A stretch of DNA of 64,000 nucleotides from the NCBI GenBank assembly GCA_002099365.1, contig MSED01000007.1, positions 1,116,001 through 1,180,000 on the forward strand, written 5' to 3'. Positions 43,271 to 54,453 of the stretch are shown in pieces. The first letter of the stretch is position 1. Each line of letters begins with the position of its first letter. The position numbers and the translations under genes are program-made. The notes below the pieces were generated by a model that was not told the origin of the DNA, did not search any database, and saw only the letters and a program-made list of their open reading frames with translations. The DNA comes from Phialophora verrucosa. Its lineage: Eukaryota; Ascomycota; Eurotiomycetes; Chaetothyriales; Herpotrichiellaceae.

Positions 43271-46200
43271 TTGACGACATCTTTCTTTTTTTCTTGCATC
43301 CTTGGATTTTTGTTCGGCGTTGGTGGTATAAGCCTGCCAATTCGGGTCAGCGAGCAGCGCATGAGTTAGTAGCTGAAAAGCGAACGCTGGAGGAGTTACG
43401 GCATGGACAGTCTATCCCTGGGCAAGCGTGGGACGCATCAGACATCGATCTACCAGCATCAGGCGTTTTCTTCAGCTGCATCACTCGTCAAGTTTCACGG
43501 CTCTTATCATGTATGTTAGTACCCTTCCCTGGCCACGTCACAAAAGAGTCAGGCAGATCAAAAACGAGTTCTCACACATGATTCAGGAGCAATCTCTCAA
43601 GACAGTAGAACCCGTGAAGTGAGGGATTTGACGACGTGGAAGAGCCGGGCCGTCCCTACCTGTATTGTTGAGCCCAAGTCATGTACCCGCCGTTGCTGTG
43701 TCTGATATTCTCCATGCGTTGTGTTTGGTATTTCTGAGATTTGCTTACTGACGGAGGGGTTTCTTAGTCGATGTTAAGGACTTCCCGCCGTTACCGGCCA
43801 TCACCCCTCTGCCGACTCTGCATTCTCGAGTCTCGTCATTGCAGAGTTACCAGAGCTCAGGTCTTCGGTCGTCAACGCCCAAGATTCCCCCGGGGTTTGA
43901 ACACACCCATGCACACCCTCCTCCACAGAGACAAGAGTCTCCTGCTCAACCTGCACGAACAGTGGCCCAAAGAAGCACTTCGACAAGTTCTGCACCCGTT
44001 ACCCCGGCAGTGCCAGTGTTGCCGATCGGCCCTCGCACGTCCACGCCACAACCGAAAGTCCCAGAAGCTCACAAGGAAGAAAGCAAGGATTTCGAACGGG
44101 AGGAAAAGCCCGTCCATCAGACTGTCAAGTCCAAGCATCAAGTGAGCGAGATCAGCCTGGGCTCACCCAGGCAGAAATCGACCCGTCAGAAGCTAAAGGT
44201 CGAGACTGAAAAGAAGCATGATACGCCCATTGAGCCTGCCCGCGAAAGAGGCGGTGACAGTGAGCTTAAGAAAGCTCCTGCGGTCAAGCCTGGAAAGACT
44301 GAGGTACCTCCAGTGCCCGCCTCGAGTGCCTCGACTTCGCTCCCACCACTTGCAACGGGCCCACTCCCAACGTATAAATCTGCGACAGAGACACCACCTT
44401 CAGACTCTTCGGTTGTTGGAACGCCTGCAACGATGAGCCGACCGGGAACTCCTGGTACAGCGACCCCATCTGAACTGTCCAGGGCCTCTGCGCGACCCAG
44501 GGTGCTGCGTGTGACGACTGGCATGACGTCTAAAGTAGCAGAGCAAACTCCTGCATCGGCAACTACTGAGAGATCGAGCATATTGCCTCCCTCAGCTGCC
44601 AGGAAAGGATCCAGAAGACCATCTCTATCCTCGGCTCAACAAAGCCGCCCATCGACTCCTGCGATGTCAGAGCGACCGTCCCACGATGCATCTCGTGCGA
44701 GTAGTCCTCCCCCAAACATCGTGGGCTCTGCTCCTGAGCGTACAAAGACCAAGGCTCAGCTGAAGAAGGAACGGAAAGACAAAGCTCGAAAGACATCGGA
44801 GGTGGTTGAGGCTCCCAGCGTCGCGAGTACGCCTGTTGTCGAAGAGGTTGCCCCCGTCGTCGCAAGGCAGAAAAAGCAGAAAAGGCAGCGCCTGGAGAGT
44901 AGCGCCGTAGCCAGTGCGGATGAGATTGCCGGCCCAAAGAAGATCAGGGACGCTAAGCTGGTAGACACGACTGACAAGCAGGCTGCTTCCCCCAGTGATC
45001 CAGAGTCGAAATCCGAGCTGGGACAAGTTTTCCCCACCGCGTCACCTTCCAAGGCGACAGGCAAAACGCATCCCCAGCCTTCAGCACCAAGTACTCCCGT
45101 CGCCGAAAACACCAAAGAAGATCGTCCACTGAAGCCTGAAGAAAGCAAACCGGCTTATAGTGTCCGGGACCTGTTGCATGACGCTGCGGAGGCCGCCGGG
45201 CCCAATGCTGACCCCTCTGCCACCCATGTCGCTCTTCAGAAACTGCTCCAGGAACACGTATCCTCAATGCCTAAGATCATCTCCTCACTACTACAATCTG
45301 GCGACCTTACCAAGGATCATCCATGGTTGAACCCGCCTTCTTTCAATTCCGCTGCTTACAAGCTCCCGCCTGACTCCCGACGCGGGCAAGAATATCTCGA
45401 CGGCAATGCTTATAGCGCTAACGACGCGTTTGGCTACATCTATCTACCAACGAAAGAGAAGCAAGCGTTGAAAGACGGCAACGCTGTAAGCGTCGCAGAT
45501 GCTGGGGACAGAAAGGACGATCTGGTTAAAAGATGTCTTGTCACGCCTAATGGTTGGGTATTGAGACATCTAACTGCCGATGAAAGCGAGAAAGTACTTG
45601 AGCTGGAAGAAAGGCGCCAGATGTACGTTGAAGAGTTTGGTGACGTCGGTACGATGGCCGGGCTGGGTGTGCTTGAGCCGGATGATTTCATCAATCTTGG
45701 TGGCGGGATGGACAAGCTTGCCAGACACGGGGAACATCACGGGGTGGTCTGGATCATGGGCGAGGATGGGCAAATAGAGGATGATGACGACGAATTCGAG
45801 CCGTTTGACGATGAAGACGGAGAAGTTGACGGTGCCATCGGCGTCAGTGACGACGAAGGCGAGGAGGAGGGGTTTGAGAAGGATATGGACGAGGACGTCT
45901 TCCAGGCAGATGACCACCTAGAGATGCCCGGTGCATGGGACCGTCCTCCCCGCAACGCCCATCCTCCCTCGAGAGTCGCCTCAGGTGGTCGCATCAACTC
46001 GCTGCCAGGCTTAGGACCGCATTCTAGGACGAATGCTCTCCGTCTGCCACCTCGGGGTCCGATAGCTCCTGACCGCGCTTCGCAGCCACTCGATCCCGAA
46101 AGCGCTGCTCCGGCGCCCGCCACGACAGAGCCGTCGACTACAACGTCGGGCGTCACCCTCGACAACACCAACATCCGCCTCCTTGAAAATGACGCCCTGC

Positions 46201-46352
46201 AGAAGCGTATGCAGGAGTCGCAAAAAGCCCTCGAAGCGACCCGCAAGGAAATGGAAAAGCTTGAGAAAATGGCAAACAAGAAGGTCAAGGATATCAGTCG
46301 CTGGCGGGAAGGCATCGTCGGCGCGCTGGCGAGCGCCGGCGTGAAGGGCTAG
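40862..46352 (+). CDS. NOT4: CCR4-NOT complex E3 ligase subunit NOT4, long isoform
   Basis: RING E3 ligase of the CCR4-NOT mRNA-decay and translation-quality complex. Exons 40862-40908, 40964-41030, 41093-42947 and 43768-46352 give 1517 residues. Order: C4C4 RING (C16, C19, C33, C35, C40, C43, C56, C59), linker helix, RRM (about 121-200), CCCH zinc finger (YCSAYLRGETC..CSFLH, 208-226), disordered middle. The last exon adds about 860 residues: DVKDFPPLPAITPLP, a Ser/Pro/Thr-rich stretch, a globular part (SVRDLLHDAAEAAG, ANDAFGYIYLPTKEK, CLVTPNGWVLRHL), an acidic block and a C-terminal coiled coil (ENDALQKRMQESQKAL). The 820-nt final intron (GTGAGT..TTCTTAG, phase 1) joins Lys-(c)-tc-Asp-Val in frame. 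The last exon has no ATG at its head, arguing against a separate gene. Confidence 0.85.
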
Positions 46353-47127
46353 CAAACCATTTGACGCCGTGAGGGGTGAAAAGCTCAACGGCAAGCCGGA
46401 CATATGCCGCGGAGAAATGGAGACAGGGTGTGTAGAGCCGGAAACTATTGGGTTGCGAGGTGGAAAAGGAGTGGCAACAGAGCGGACACTGGGTCGATGA
46501 GCGATCATGTTGGACATCTGTTGTATGCACGCTGTTACCGCCCACGGAGGTGCCTTTGTACAATTCAACTCTGAACGACCTCTCCGCGTCGCATCCGTCA
46601 TCCCCACCGTTAGACCAGGTAAAAGCCGCGCAGTCTCATGAACCGCGCATGATTGAGGCTTGAGCAGCGCGGGACATGTATCCATTATTTGCTCACAGCA
46701 CTTGTTACTCCTTGGCACTGCTCGCACTCGGCCGAAGAGGGCAGTCCCGTTGGCTGTTGCCCAGTGGGCATATTTCCCAACTCGCTCGCGCGCATAATTT
46801 AGGTGCGGAAGTAGGAAGGAAATAGGTGGTGGGTGATGAACATTCGAACTCTGTTATCCGTTGTCATGCCTTTCCGCAGGTTTCCACGCTCCCAGCCGGT
46901 TCACACAACTCGTCCTACCCGAATACTTTGTTCACAATCGCACAGGTTATGGTGGGGCGCTCTTCTCACCACCATGAATCGTCGCACTGACTCACTCGGC
47001 CATCTCAATCAAGTCACCTATTCACCTGGTTGTTGTTAGTTATCCGACTAGAGTCACAGCCTTCGGATGATGAAGGAGTTCTGGCTCTAGCCATACTGCA
47101 CCGTGCGGGACCCTTCGACGCTGAGCT
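46353..47127. other. Intergenic, convergent 3' ends
   Basis: 3' regions of NOT4 (+) and the 499-aa gene (-). No gene seen. Confidence 0.55.
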
Positions 47128-48675
47128 TTAGACTGAACTCCATTTCCCCTCGAAGATGTCCTTCGCACGCTGAATCTCAACCCAGTCGGTTTCCTCGATC
47201 CGCAGCATGGTGGTTGTATATTTCCCATCTAGCAGTGTCATTGGTGAGATCGGGCTTCTTCTGGTCAATGCAGACGGCGGGGGATTTGATCGGGGGGTCA
47301 CCTGGATCACTGCGCAGATGAGATTTCCATGCAATTTTTCCAACAACTGCGAAGCTGGGTAGTTGTCTTTCTGGCCCTTCGCCCGGACCGCCATCACTTT
47401 CTTGGTCGTAGCATTGAGAAAGGGTGGTCGATGTGGGGAAAAAATATCTGCAAGGGTGATTGTAATTGTACTAGAAGTCCCGTGATCTTCTGTACTGCTG
47501 TGCAAGATCCCGTAGACTTCGAGACTGAGTATCTTCACGGACGTGGACGTGGCGGACGCAGAGTTAAATGTGGATGAGATGTAGCGTAGGGCTTCGGCGA
47601 TGCGAAAACAGCAAGGACTGCGGTGCATAGTTGAGACGATCGAGCCGGTTGGCGAGGTGTCCTGCGAGGAAGAGAGAGGGGCGAAGGGCCGAATGAAGGG
47701 TCTCATGGGCGGCTGTCTGGTGTTGCGCTCAAGTGATGGTTTATCTAGAGTTGGGTGCTTTTTGTCGGGATCTGGCGTAGCTGCGGCCTTGCTAGGCGAG
47801 GGGGAAGGAGCAGCAAATGTCTCGGCAAAGACAGCCTTCTCGGCCTCGAGGAATACCTCAGAGCAGGTGTCGTCGTTGTCGAAGAGGTCCTCTGCATCTT
47901 CGTGCTGTGCTTGCATCGTGTTCTCAATGTCAGAAGAATGATCCTTCGTATTTGTGCCGCCGTTGACATCTCTGACAGCGTCGGTCTCTCCCGTCGCGCC
48001 GGAATCAGTATCGAAATCCCGTGCTGGAGACGCCACTCTCGAGGCGAGTATCTTCTTTGCTAGTCGAGTTTCTGCGCCGCCTGAACCGAAGGCTTGCGAT
48101 GACGTCCGTTTCTCGGCAGCAGAAGTGGCGTTGAGCTTGCTTGAGCGGATGGGGATCAAGCTGTCGGTGATCTCGAGTTGAGCGGCTTTGGGCTTTCGTG
48201 TTGGCCGAGGTACTTTGGTTGGCGATCTCTTGTGTTGTAACGCTTGCAGTCCAGTGGAATAGTCGGCGTCTTCTGAAACGGTGTTGACAGCCCCTTTCTT
48301 GCGTGTGTATGGTGGTGAAGCTGTCAGGGACTTCCGCTTCCTGGCTGTTTTCGTTTCGTACATTCGATCTGCGGAGGCGAGGATGGTGCATCGAAGAGAG
48401 CTCGCAGATGCTGAGGGCTCTTCTTCTTCTTCGGCATCCTCCTGCGATGACGGTGGCGAGGATGGAGCCACGTTGGCACTGTTCGTCTGATTGATCGGCG
48501 TCCATGTATTACACCTGTCGTCGTCAGCACAACTTCCGGCCGAAGGATATCAAGACCCTTACCAGACGGGTTCTGGCTCGTTGGATTCTTCTTCTTCTTC
48601 AAGTTCGAGATCCCCCTGGAGTGCCTCGATCTCGTCACTTGACAGCCAACTCAACTCGCTGGAAGGTGAACTCAT
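47128..48675 (-). CDS. Hypothetical acidic/Ser-rich protein, 499 aa
   Basis: No family recognised. Exon 1 is 48675-48563 (ATG, then SSPSSELSWLSSDEIEAL and a run of five Glu), the intron 48 nt, exon 2 48514-47128. The N-terminal 330 residues are disordered: Ser/Glu/Asp-rich with basic clusters (KTARKRKS, KRSPTKVPRPTRKPK) that could be nuclear-localisation signals. The C-terminal 150 residues look folded (CCFRIAEALRYI, VKILSLEVYGILHSS, GNLICAVIQVTP, LLDGKYTTTMLRIEETDWVEIQRAKDIFEGKW). This layout suggests a nuclear scaffold or chromatin-linked factor, but that is inference. Divergently transcribed from the zinc-finger gene at 49374. Confidence 0.7.
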
Positions 48676-49373
48676 GGCAATAGAAAGCCCAGATCGTGCA
48701 ATATCCCACGGAAGCCCTCAAGACGACTCGAGAGAGATCGGACGGATATCTCTGAGACAGTAGAGGCGCAGGCACGTAGCAAGCAGCACATACAATGATT
48801 TCAGTCTCGGGTGAGAGGGACATGGGGAAGGACGACGAACAAGCGGTGGTTGAGTTGTAAATGAGGTGCAAGTGAGAATTTGTGGTCGGGCACAATCTGG
48901 CAATACCGACCGACTTACGTTGAGTAGCAACTGCTTCGGAATTTACCTTGGAGGCAGAGCGGACAAGTGAGCTAGCGACTCTAACAAGCAGCAGATCCTG
49001 CATTGTTGAGACCTACAGACGAAGCAGTCATAGCAGGCTTCGTGGCCCTAAACAGAACCTTGTTTGATTCTCGCCACATCTGTCTAGTTACTCTTGACAT
49101 ATTCATCGATCCGAATGACTAAACTAGCGAAGTCCGAGGCAGAGGATTTCTTTTCTCCTATCGCCATCCATCGGCATATAGAAGTGACAACGAGGTGAGT
49201 TAAGCCTGAAGGAACGTTGAATCGAAGCTAAGGCCAGCAAAAAGTGACTAACCTGAACTAGTTAACCAATGTTTACCTAGCGTTCAATCTGGAAGCAGCG
49301 CCCTCGATTCTTAACGTCGCGGCGCAGTCGAGAAATCCGACAACACTTACTACGAATCCCAGGCCTCGGAAGC
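48676..49373. other. Divergent promoter region
   Basis: Between the 499-aa gene (-) and the C3HC gene (+). A minus-strand ATG at 49003 opens a short frame containing GTAAAT and GTAAGT words; it could be a spliced upstream ORF or leader of the 499-aa gene, but I cannot close a model. Confidence 0.4.
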
Positions 49374-50660
49374 ATGTCATACGCAATCGAGACGAAGAAG
49401 CGCAAGTTTGATCGCATTCTTGAGGCGCTGACCGATGGAGTTGCTTCCCCTGCGGGCTCACCATCTCGGCCTTCGCTCAACTCTCTCAATAACGCCTCCG
49501 TCACCTCACTCACTCAGGACACAGCTTCGGACTCTTCTAAGAGACGGCGCCTTGCGCCTACCTCCGGACCTGCAATTCCCGCGCCTTCCACCTTGACTGA
49601 CCTTACCGGTCACTATCTTCCCTCTAGTAGGCCTGCCTTTCTGCAACGGCTGGAAACGTTCCGATACGTCACGAAATGGCACATTCCCTCTACGGATCCC
49701 ATCAATGCAGCTGCGTGGGCGAAGCGAGGATGGACGTGTGTCGACACGGATACAGTGGCTTGTGGCTCTTGCAAAGAGAGGGTTTACGTTGACCTTAGTG
49801 TCGACGACGAGTTGCTCAAGGCCAAGAAGCAAGATGGTGAAGCCTTCAGTGATGAAGAAGCAGCCACAGATGAAGAGAACGATTTCGCCATTTCTTCTGA
49901 AGTCTATGACAATATCGTTCAACGATACCAGGATATGATCGTTACTGCGCATGCAGAAGGCTGTCTCTGGCGGAAACGCGGCTGTGATGCATCGATCCAG
50001 CGGATTGAGGGTCTTCTCAACACCCACCTGACCCTGTCCGGTCTGCGAAGTCGCTATGATAGTCTCATGAGCCACCCAGAGGAAATACCCCGTGTCGAGC
50101 CTCTCCCGTCCACCACATTGATCGACCCGGAAGAGCTTAATCAATTTCAATCAAACACAGGAGAGACTCCCGATATTCACGCTCTCATACTGGCGATTTG
50201 TGGGTGGGAAAGGAAATCTGAGGATGTCATACAATGTCGGCATTGTTTTCGCAGTCTGGGTCTCTGGCTGTACCGCGGGGAAGCTCCCGCGATCGGTAAA
50301 TTGGACGCCGTGGAGAATCATCTGGAGTACTGTCCCTGGAGGCTAGCTGAGGCACAAGAAACTGAAATTCAAACAGCACACAGTAGCAGCTCTACTGACG
50401 AAGTTGTGTCGCCGAAAGAGCGAGTTCCAGGCTGGGTTTTGGTATACCTCGCAATCGCGAAGAACAATAGACAGAGACGACCAAAGCGCTCCGCCTCTGT
50501 CACGGCATCTGAGCCTGCCTCGAGCAAGACTAGCGACGAATCAATGTCGTCACAGCAGCGAGAAAAGAAGATGAGGGACTTGCTGAAACGGATCAAAGAG
50601 ATCAAAAAGCCTTTCAACGTCAAAGGGCTTCTTAAGCGGAAGGATAAGCCTAAGACGTAA
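49374..50660 (+). CDS. C3HC zinc-finger protein (NIPA/Rsm1-like)
   Basis: Related to animal ZC3HC1/NIPA and yeast Pml39/Rsm1, nuclear proteins linked to the nuclear pore basket and mRNA export. One exon, 428 residues. A basic N-terminal segment (KKRKF, KRRRL) may be the nuclear signal. The first BIR-like C3HC module contains AAWAKRGWTC, CGSCKERVYVDL and HAEGCLW (C-x2-C then H-x3-C), interrupted by an acidic loop. The second (Rsm1) module shows ALILAICGW, CRHCFRSLGLW and HLEYCPW with the same C-x2-C / H-x3-C pattern. The C-terminus ends in a lysine-rich helix. No intron is needed; the start is the first ATG of the frame. Confidence 0.85.
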   Translation: MSYAIETKKRKFDRILEALTDGVASPAGSPSRPSLNSLNNASVTSLTQDTASDSSKRRRLAPTSGPAIPAPSTLTDLTGHYLPSSRPAFLQRLETFRYVTKWHIPSTDPINAAAWAKRGWTCVDTDTVACGSCKERVYVDLSVDDELLKAKKQDGEAFSDEEAATDEENDFAISSEVYDNIVQRYQDMIVTAHAEGCLWRKRGCDASIQRIEGLLNTHLTLSGLRSRYDSLMSHPEEIPRVEPLPSTTLIDPEELNQFQSNTGETPDIHALILAICGWERKSEDVIQCRHCFRSLGLWLYRGEAPAIGKLDAVENHLEYCPWRLAEAQETEIQTAHSSSSTDEVVSPKERVPGWVLVYLAIAKNNRQRRPKRSASVTASEPASSKTSDESMSSQQREKKMRDLLKRIKEIKKPFNVKGLLKRKDKPKT

Positions 50661-52018
50661 TCCATCCAGCACCCAGTGCGCAGCATCCACGGCGGAGGAG
50701 CTCCTCTGTTGGTATGCGCTGATGACTTTCCGGGACCGGCCAGTGGAGGTAGCACCTCATTGCCGGCCGACCCTCAGAATGTACATTGTCTCCCACGTCC
50801 AGTCCGTCGCTGGAGCCAGGCCATCCGCGCTTGAGTTCAGGATTATCCTCGTTCCCCCTGCTAGCCCGCAAGTTCCCATCAGGCTCAGCCACTACGTTGC
50901 CTGACTCCATGGCTGACTCCTTAGCAAAAAGAGTGGCAATACATACGAAATGAGAACAAGATAGAGATGCAAGTTGAAGACGAAAACACCTCAAAGATGC
51001 CGATGAGCTCGAGCATGAGAACCCCAACGCCGGAAGCTGAGGAACAGACACTGTGCTAGCCATCCGTCCATCGGTAACATGATAATACCACCGCCCCACA
51101 CTCTGTTCGGCTTGGAGTTGAAAACTGCACAACCCAAGTTGTGGATCCCATGCTCATTGTCTCAGACCTACCCGAGCTTACGAAGGTTCACGCTTCAGAC
51201 GGCCAAGCTCGAAACCAGGCAAGTCAATCTGCCACGGCCACTCATGGAGAGTAATGGAGCGACGAATGAAAGTACAACATTCGTACTGTAATTAGACGAG
51301 ATCGGGCCGGACGACTTTCAAGAGATCCGTAACCAAGTTCGAAAGGCAAACGTGCTGCTGCTGCGGAGTTCAATCGGGGGACGAAGGTTGAAAGAGACGC
51401 TCAAGCCTCAAATACTCTATGTTTCTAAGCTGGATGATTGGCCTGGCACCGTCTCTTCGATCCGGCTTTTGTGAAGTGCCAATCTGGTCCGATCGGGTGA
51501 GGTTTCCGACGCGGTTCCCCAGCCCAAATGCAAAGGCCATTACTATCTGTGATACGTGGACGTGTATTTGTATTTGTACGTGGATGTGTATGTGCTGTGC
51601 GAGGACGAAGTGTAGCCCTGAAGCCACCGTGGTGTTGAAAAGATGAGTGCGACAGGCAGGCCTGGTGTAGTCTGCATGATGAGCCGAGAGGAGGTGGATA
51701 CGGTGAAGTGGATGGCTCTCACAGCGGGTATACACTCACTGTGCGGAGTAATGTGTAGATATGGCGGCAGAAGGTGTTGAACCATGATGACGAGCAACAG
51801 GTAGGACGAGATTTGTGCCGTCAAACAAAGGCGGCCCATGTCGTTGTGGCTCGCATCCAAAAAAGAGAGGCACCCCCTTCAAATCAGGTTCGCTTCCACA
51901 ATACTGTACAGTATGTATCTCGCACGGAGGCAACCTTGGACGGTCCGCGGTCAAAATTCCAGGGTACATAGCATCTTGATCACAACGTCACGGCCCCAAT
52001 GCCAGGGTAGCACCTTGC
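50661..52018. other. Intergenic, convergent 3' ends (1.4 kb)
   Basis: Between the C3HC gene (+) and the serine-pathway dehydrogenase (-). No gene supported. Confidence 0.5.
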
Positions 52019-53889
52019 TCACAAGGTCACGCTACTTACGCTCAAAACACCCTTCGCGTTGACCAACTCCTTCTTCACCGCCTCTCTGACATCCTTGTCG
52101 ACGCCCAGGATCATCAACGCCTCGGTGGTCTCTTTGGCTTGCGCGTCAGCCGCCCCCAACGTCGACGCAGCAGAATAGGTAGCAGGCGCGACGCTCATGA
52201 AGTTGATGTTCACGCCCTCTCTGCCCAGAATGCTGCCCACGAGCCCGATCTTGCCGGGCGAATCGTAGTTGTGACAGATGAGCAGCGTGCCGTCGGGGAC
52301 GAAGGACGTGGCGAAGCGGTCGACCCGGCTGATGAAGGGGGAGTTGTCGCTGCAGTAGCCGGAGATGATGTGCTGTTTGGCGATGCCTTCGCCGGGCCCT
52401 GAATGCGATTGTTGGACCGTGGGTGTTTCGATGGCGCTGGGGTGGCGAGACAGCGAGGGTGCTCGACTGGCCGGCCGCACGACGAGTGTCACAAGGCTGG
52501 AATAGGCTTGCGTGGATGGGTCGCGGGATTTCTGCTCATTGACAAAGATGCCGCGTTCCTTGGCGACCATTTCGGCGTTGACGATGTTGACGTTGAAGCC
52601 CTCGGCGTCGGAAATGGGGGATGTCAGACCTTTGATCAGTGCTGCGAAGAGGGGCTTCGTCGACGACATGTTGGCTATCTCGCCCTCGTAGATCAGGTCG
52701 AAGGTGTTCATGTTTCTGCGGTGGAGGGGTTGATTTGGCGAGGTGAAGTGCTGGGTGTAGAGCGAGCCCATCTTCTCTACGAGGCGGACGAACGGTTGCA
52801 GCGTCTTGTACTCTGCGGGTAGGATGATGGGGGCGTTGACGGCGCTTCTGGGCAGGTCCCCGGCGAGGATCTGCAGGGCTTGTTCGCACACGTCGATGGA
52901 GACATTCTCTTGTGCTTCGACTGTCGAGGCGCCTAGGTGAGGTGTGGCGATGCAGTTGGGATGCTGGACGAGCTTTGCTGCCCAGGAGGTGGGGTCCTTG
53001 TGCGGAGGCTCGGAGGTGAACACGTCGATGGCAGCGCCAGCGATGTGTCCGGATTCGAGGGCCGACAACAGGGCTTCTTCGTCGATGATGCCTCCACGGG
53101 CGACATTGAGGATCCGTGAGCCGCGCTTCATTGTGTTGAGCTCCGCGGTCGAAAGCATGCCACGAGTTGATGCGAGCATTGGGGTATGGATCGTGAGGAA
53201 GTCGGCGAGGGGAAGGAGCTCCGAGAGCGATTCTACGAGTTGCACATTTGCGGCGGCAGCGACAGAAGGTGACGCGTAGGGATCTGCTGCGGCGACATTC
53301 ATGCCTAGGCCACGGGCCATTCGAGCGACGATCAAACCGACTGGGAAACAGCATCTTGGTTGGCACAGAGAGCATCTCATCGAAAGCATTGGAGGTCCAA
53401 CATACCTTTGCCCAAGCCAATTATCCCCAAGGTCTTCCCTTTGACCTCGACACCGACAAGCCGGCTTCTCTCCCACTTTTTGGCCTTGAGACTCGAACAG
53501 GCATCCGGGATGTTCCTTGCCATGCTCATGAGCAACGCAATGGTATGCTCTGCAGCGGCTTGAATATTGCCGCTGGGCGAATTGACCACCACAATGCCCA
53601 GCCTTGTGGCGGCCGGGACATCAACATTGTCGACGCCGACACCGGCTCGAGCGACAACTTTCAGTTTACGGGCGGCGTTGAGCAGGTCGGCCGTGACTTT
53701 CGTCTCGGAGCGGACCAACAAGGCATCGTATTCGGGGATGATGGAGATGAGTTGGTCCGGTGTCAAGCCTTGCTTTTCGTCAACGTCAAGTGTCTTGCGG
53801 AGGAGAGCCAGGCCGTCCGAAGACAGCTTTTCTGGACAGAGGACTCGAGCCCTAGGCACCTCGCCCGCGGTACCGTTGGTGTTAGCCAT
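52019..53889 (-). CDS. D-3-phosphoglycerate dehydrogenase (SerA/Ser3 type)
   Basis: First step of the phosphorylated serine pathway: oxidises 3-phosphoglycerate to 3-phosphohydroxypyruvate with NAD, in the cytosol. Exon 1 is 53889-53406, the intron 65 nt, exon 2 53340-52019; 601 residues. The intron interrupts the NAD-binding GLGKVG motif (GIIGLGK / VGLIVARM). Substrate and catalytic signatures follow: VARAGVGVDNVDV, NVARGGIIDEEAL (Arg), DVFTSEPP, and CIATPHLGASTVEAQ (His). An intervening domain of about 170 residues and a C-terminal ACT-like domain (HNYDSPGKIGLVGSILG, ALMILGVD) make this a long-form enzyme, larger than the 469-aa yeast Ser3. The ACT domain suggests serine feedback control. 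Confidence 0.93.
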
Positions 53890-54353
53890 GCTTGCCGCTC
53901 GGGTCTTTCTTGTAATAAGATTGGTGAGTTCAGAAAGGGCGGTGTATTTGCTCCCAACGGCTGTCTTGAACTCTGTGGTGGAAACTGCTCTATATACGCC
54001 GCGGATACTGCTGGTGGCTTTGCCGACTATCTACTTTCAAATGGGGGCGGACCGCGTAGGGATGGATGAAAACCAGACCAGCGGAAGCGAGAGAAAGGGT
54101 CAAAGAGTTCTGTGGAGCTTTTGTGATTGACAATACATATGCGAGACTCGTACAGCCGCGAGAGAGTCGTGCAGGGAGGGCATTTCAATTTTTTTCCGTC
54201 GCCGGGTGAGAAGTTGCAATTCGTCCATTCGCTGTGTGCGTCACTTTGTTAGCCAAACACAAAAACAGAAACGTCGAGCAATGTGGGGGTTTGACTGGCC
54301 GAAGTCGCAACCGACACCCCGCATGCCAGCCAATCTGGGGAAGCGGCAATTGG

Positions 54354-54380
54354 TCCAAACTGTCCAAACTGTCCAAACAG
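54354..54380 (+). repeat. TCCAAACTG array, 3 copies
   Basis: Three nine-base units; the third ends CAG. Confidence 0.9.
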
Positions 54381-54383
54381 GGC

Positions 54384-54428
54384 AAAGAGATCAAAAAGAT
54401 CAAAGAGATCAAAAAGATCAAAGAGATC
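54384..54428 (+). repeat. AAAGAGATC/AAAAAGATC array, 5 copies
   Basis: Five nine-base units with alternating third-base class, so the true period is 18. It directly follows another nine-base-period array and lies 26 bases from the stop codon of the transhydrogenase. Confidence 0.9.
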
Positions 54429-54453
54429 AAACACCGCAGGAACAACACCGCGT

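Larger units (their letters stand above)
53890..54453. other. Intergenic with two 9-bp-period arrays
   Basis: Promoter of the dehydrogenase and 3' end of the transhydrogenase. Besides the arrays listed, nothing was recognised. Confidence 0.55.

Noticed and set aside
48900..49003. Small ORF starting at ATG 49003 (minus strand)
   Set aside because: It has donor-like words (GTAAAT, GTAAGT) but I could not close an in-frame chain into the 499-aa gene; left as a possible spliced leader.
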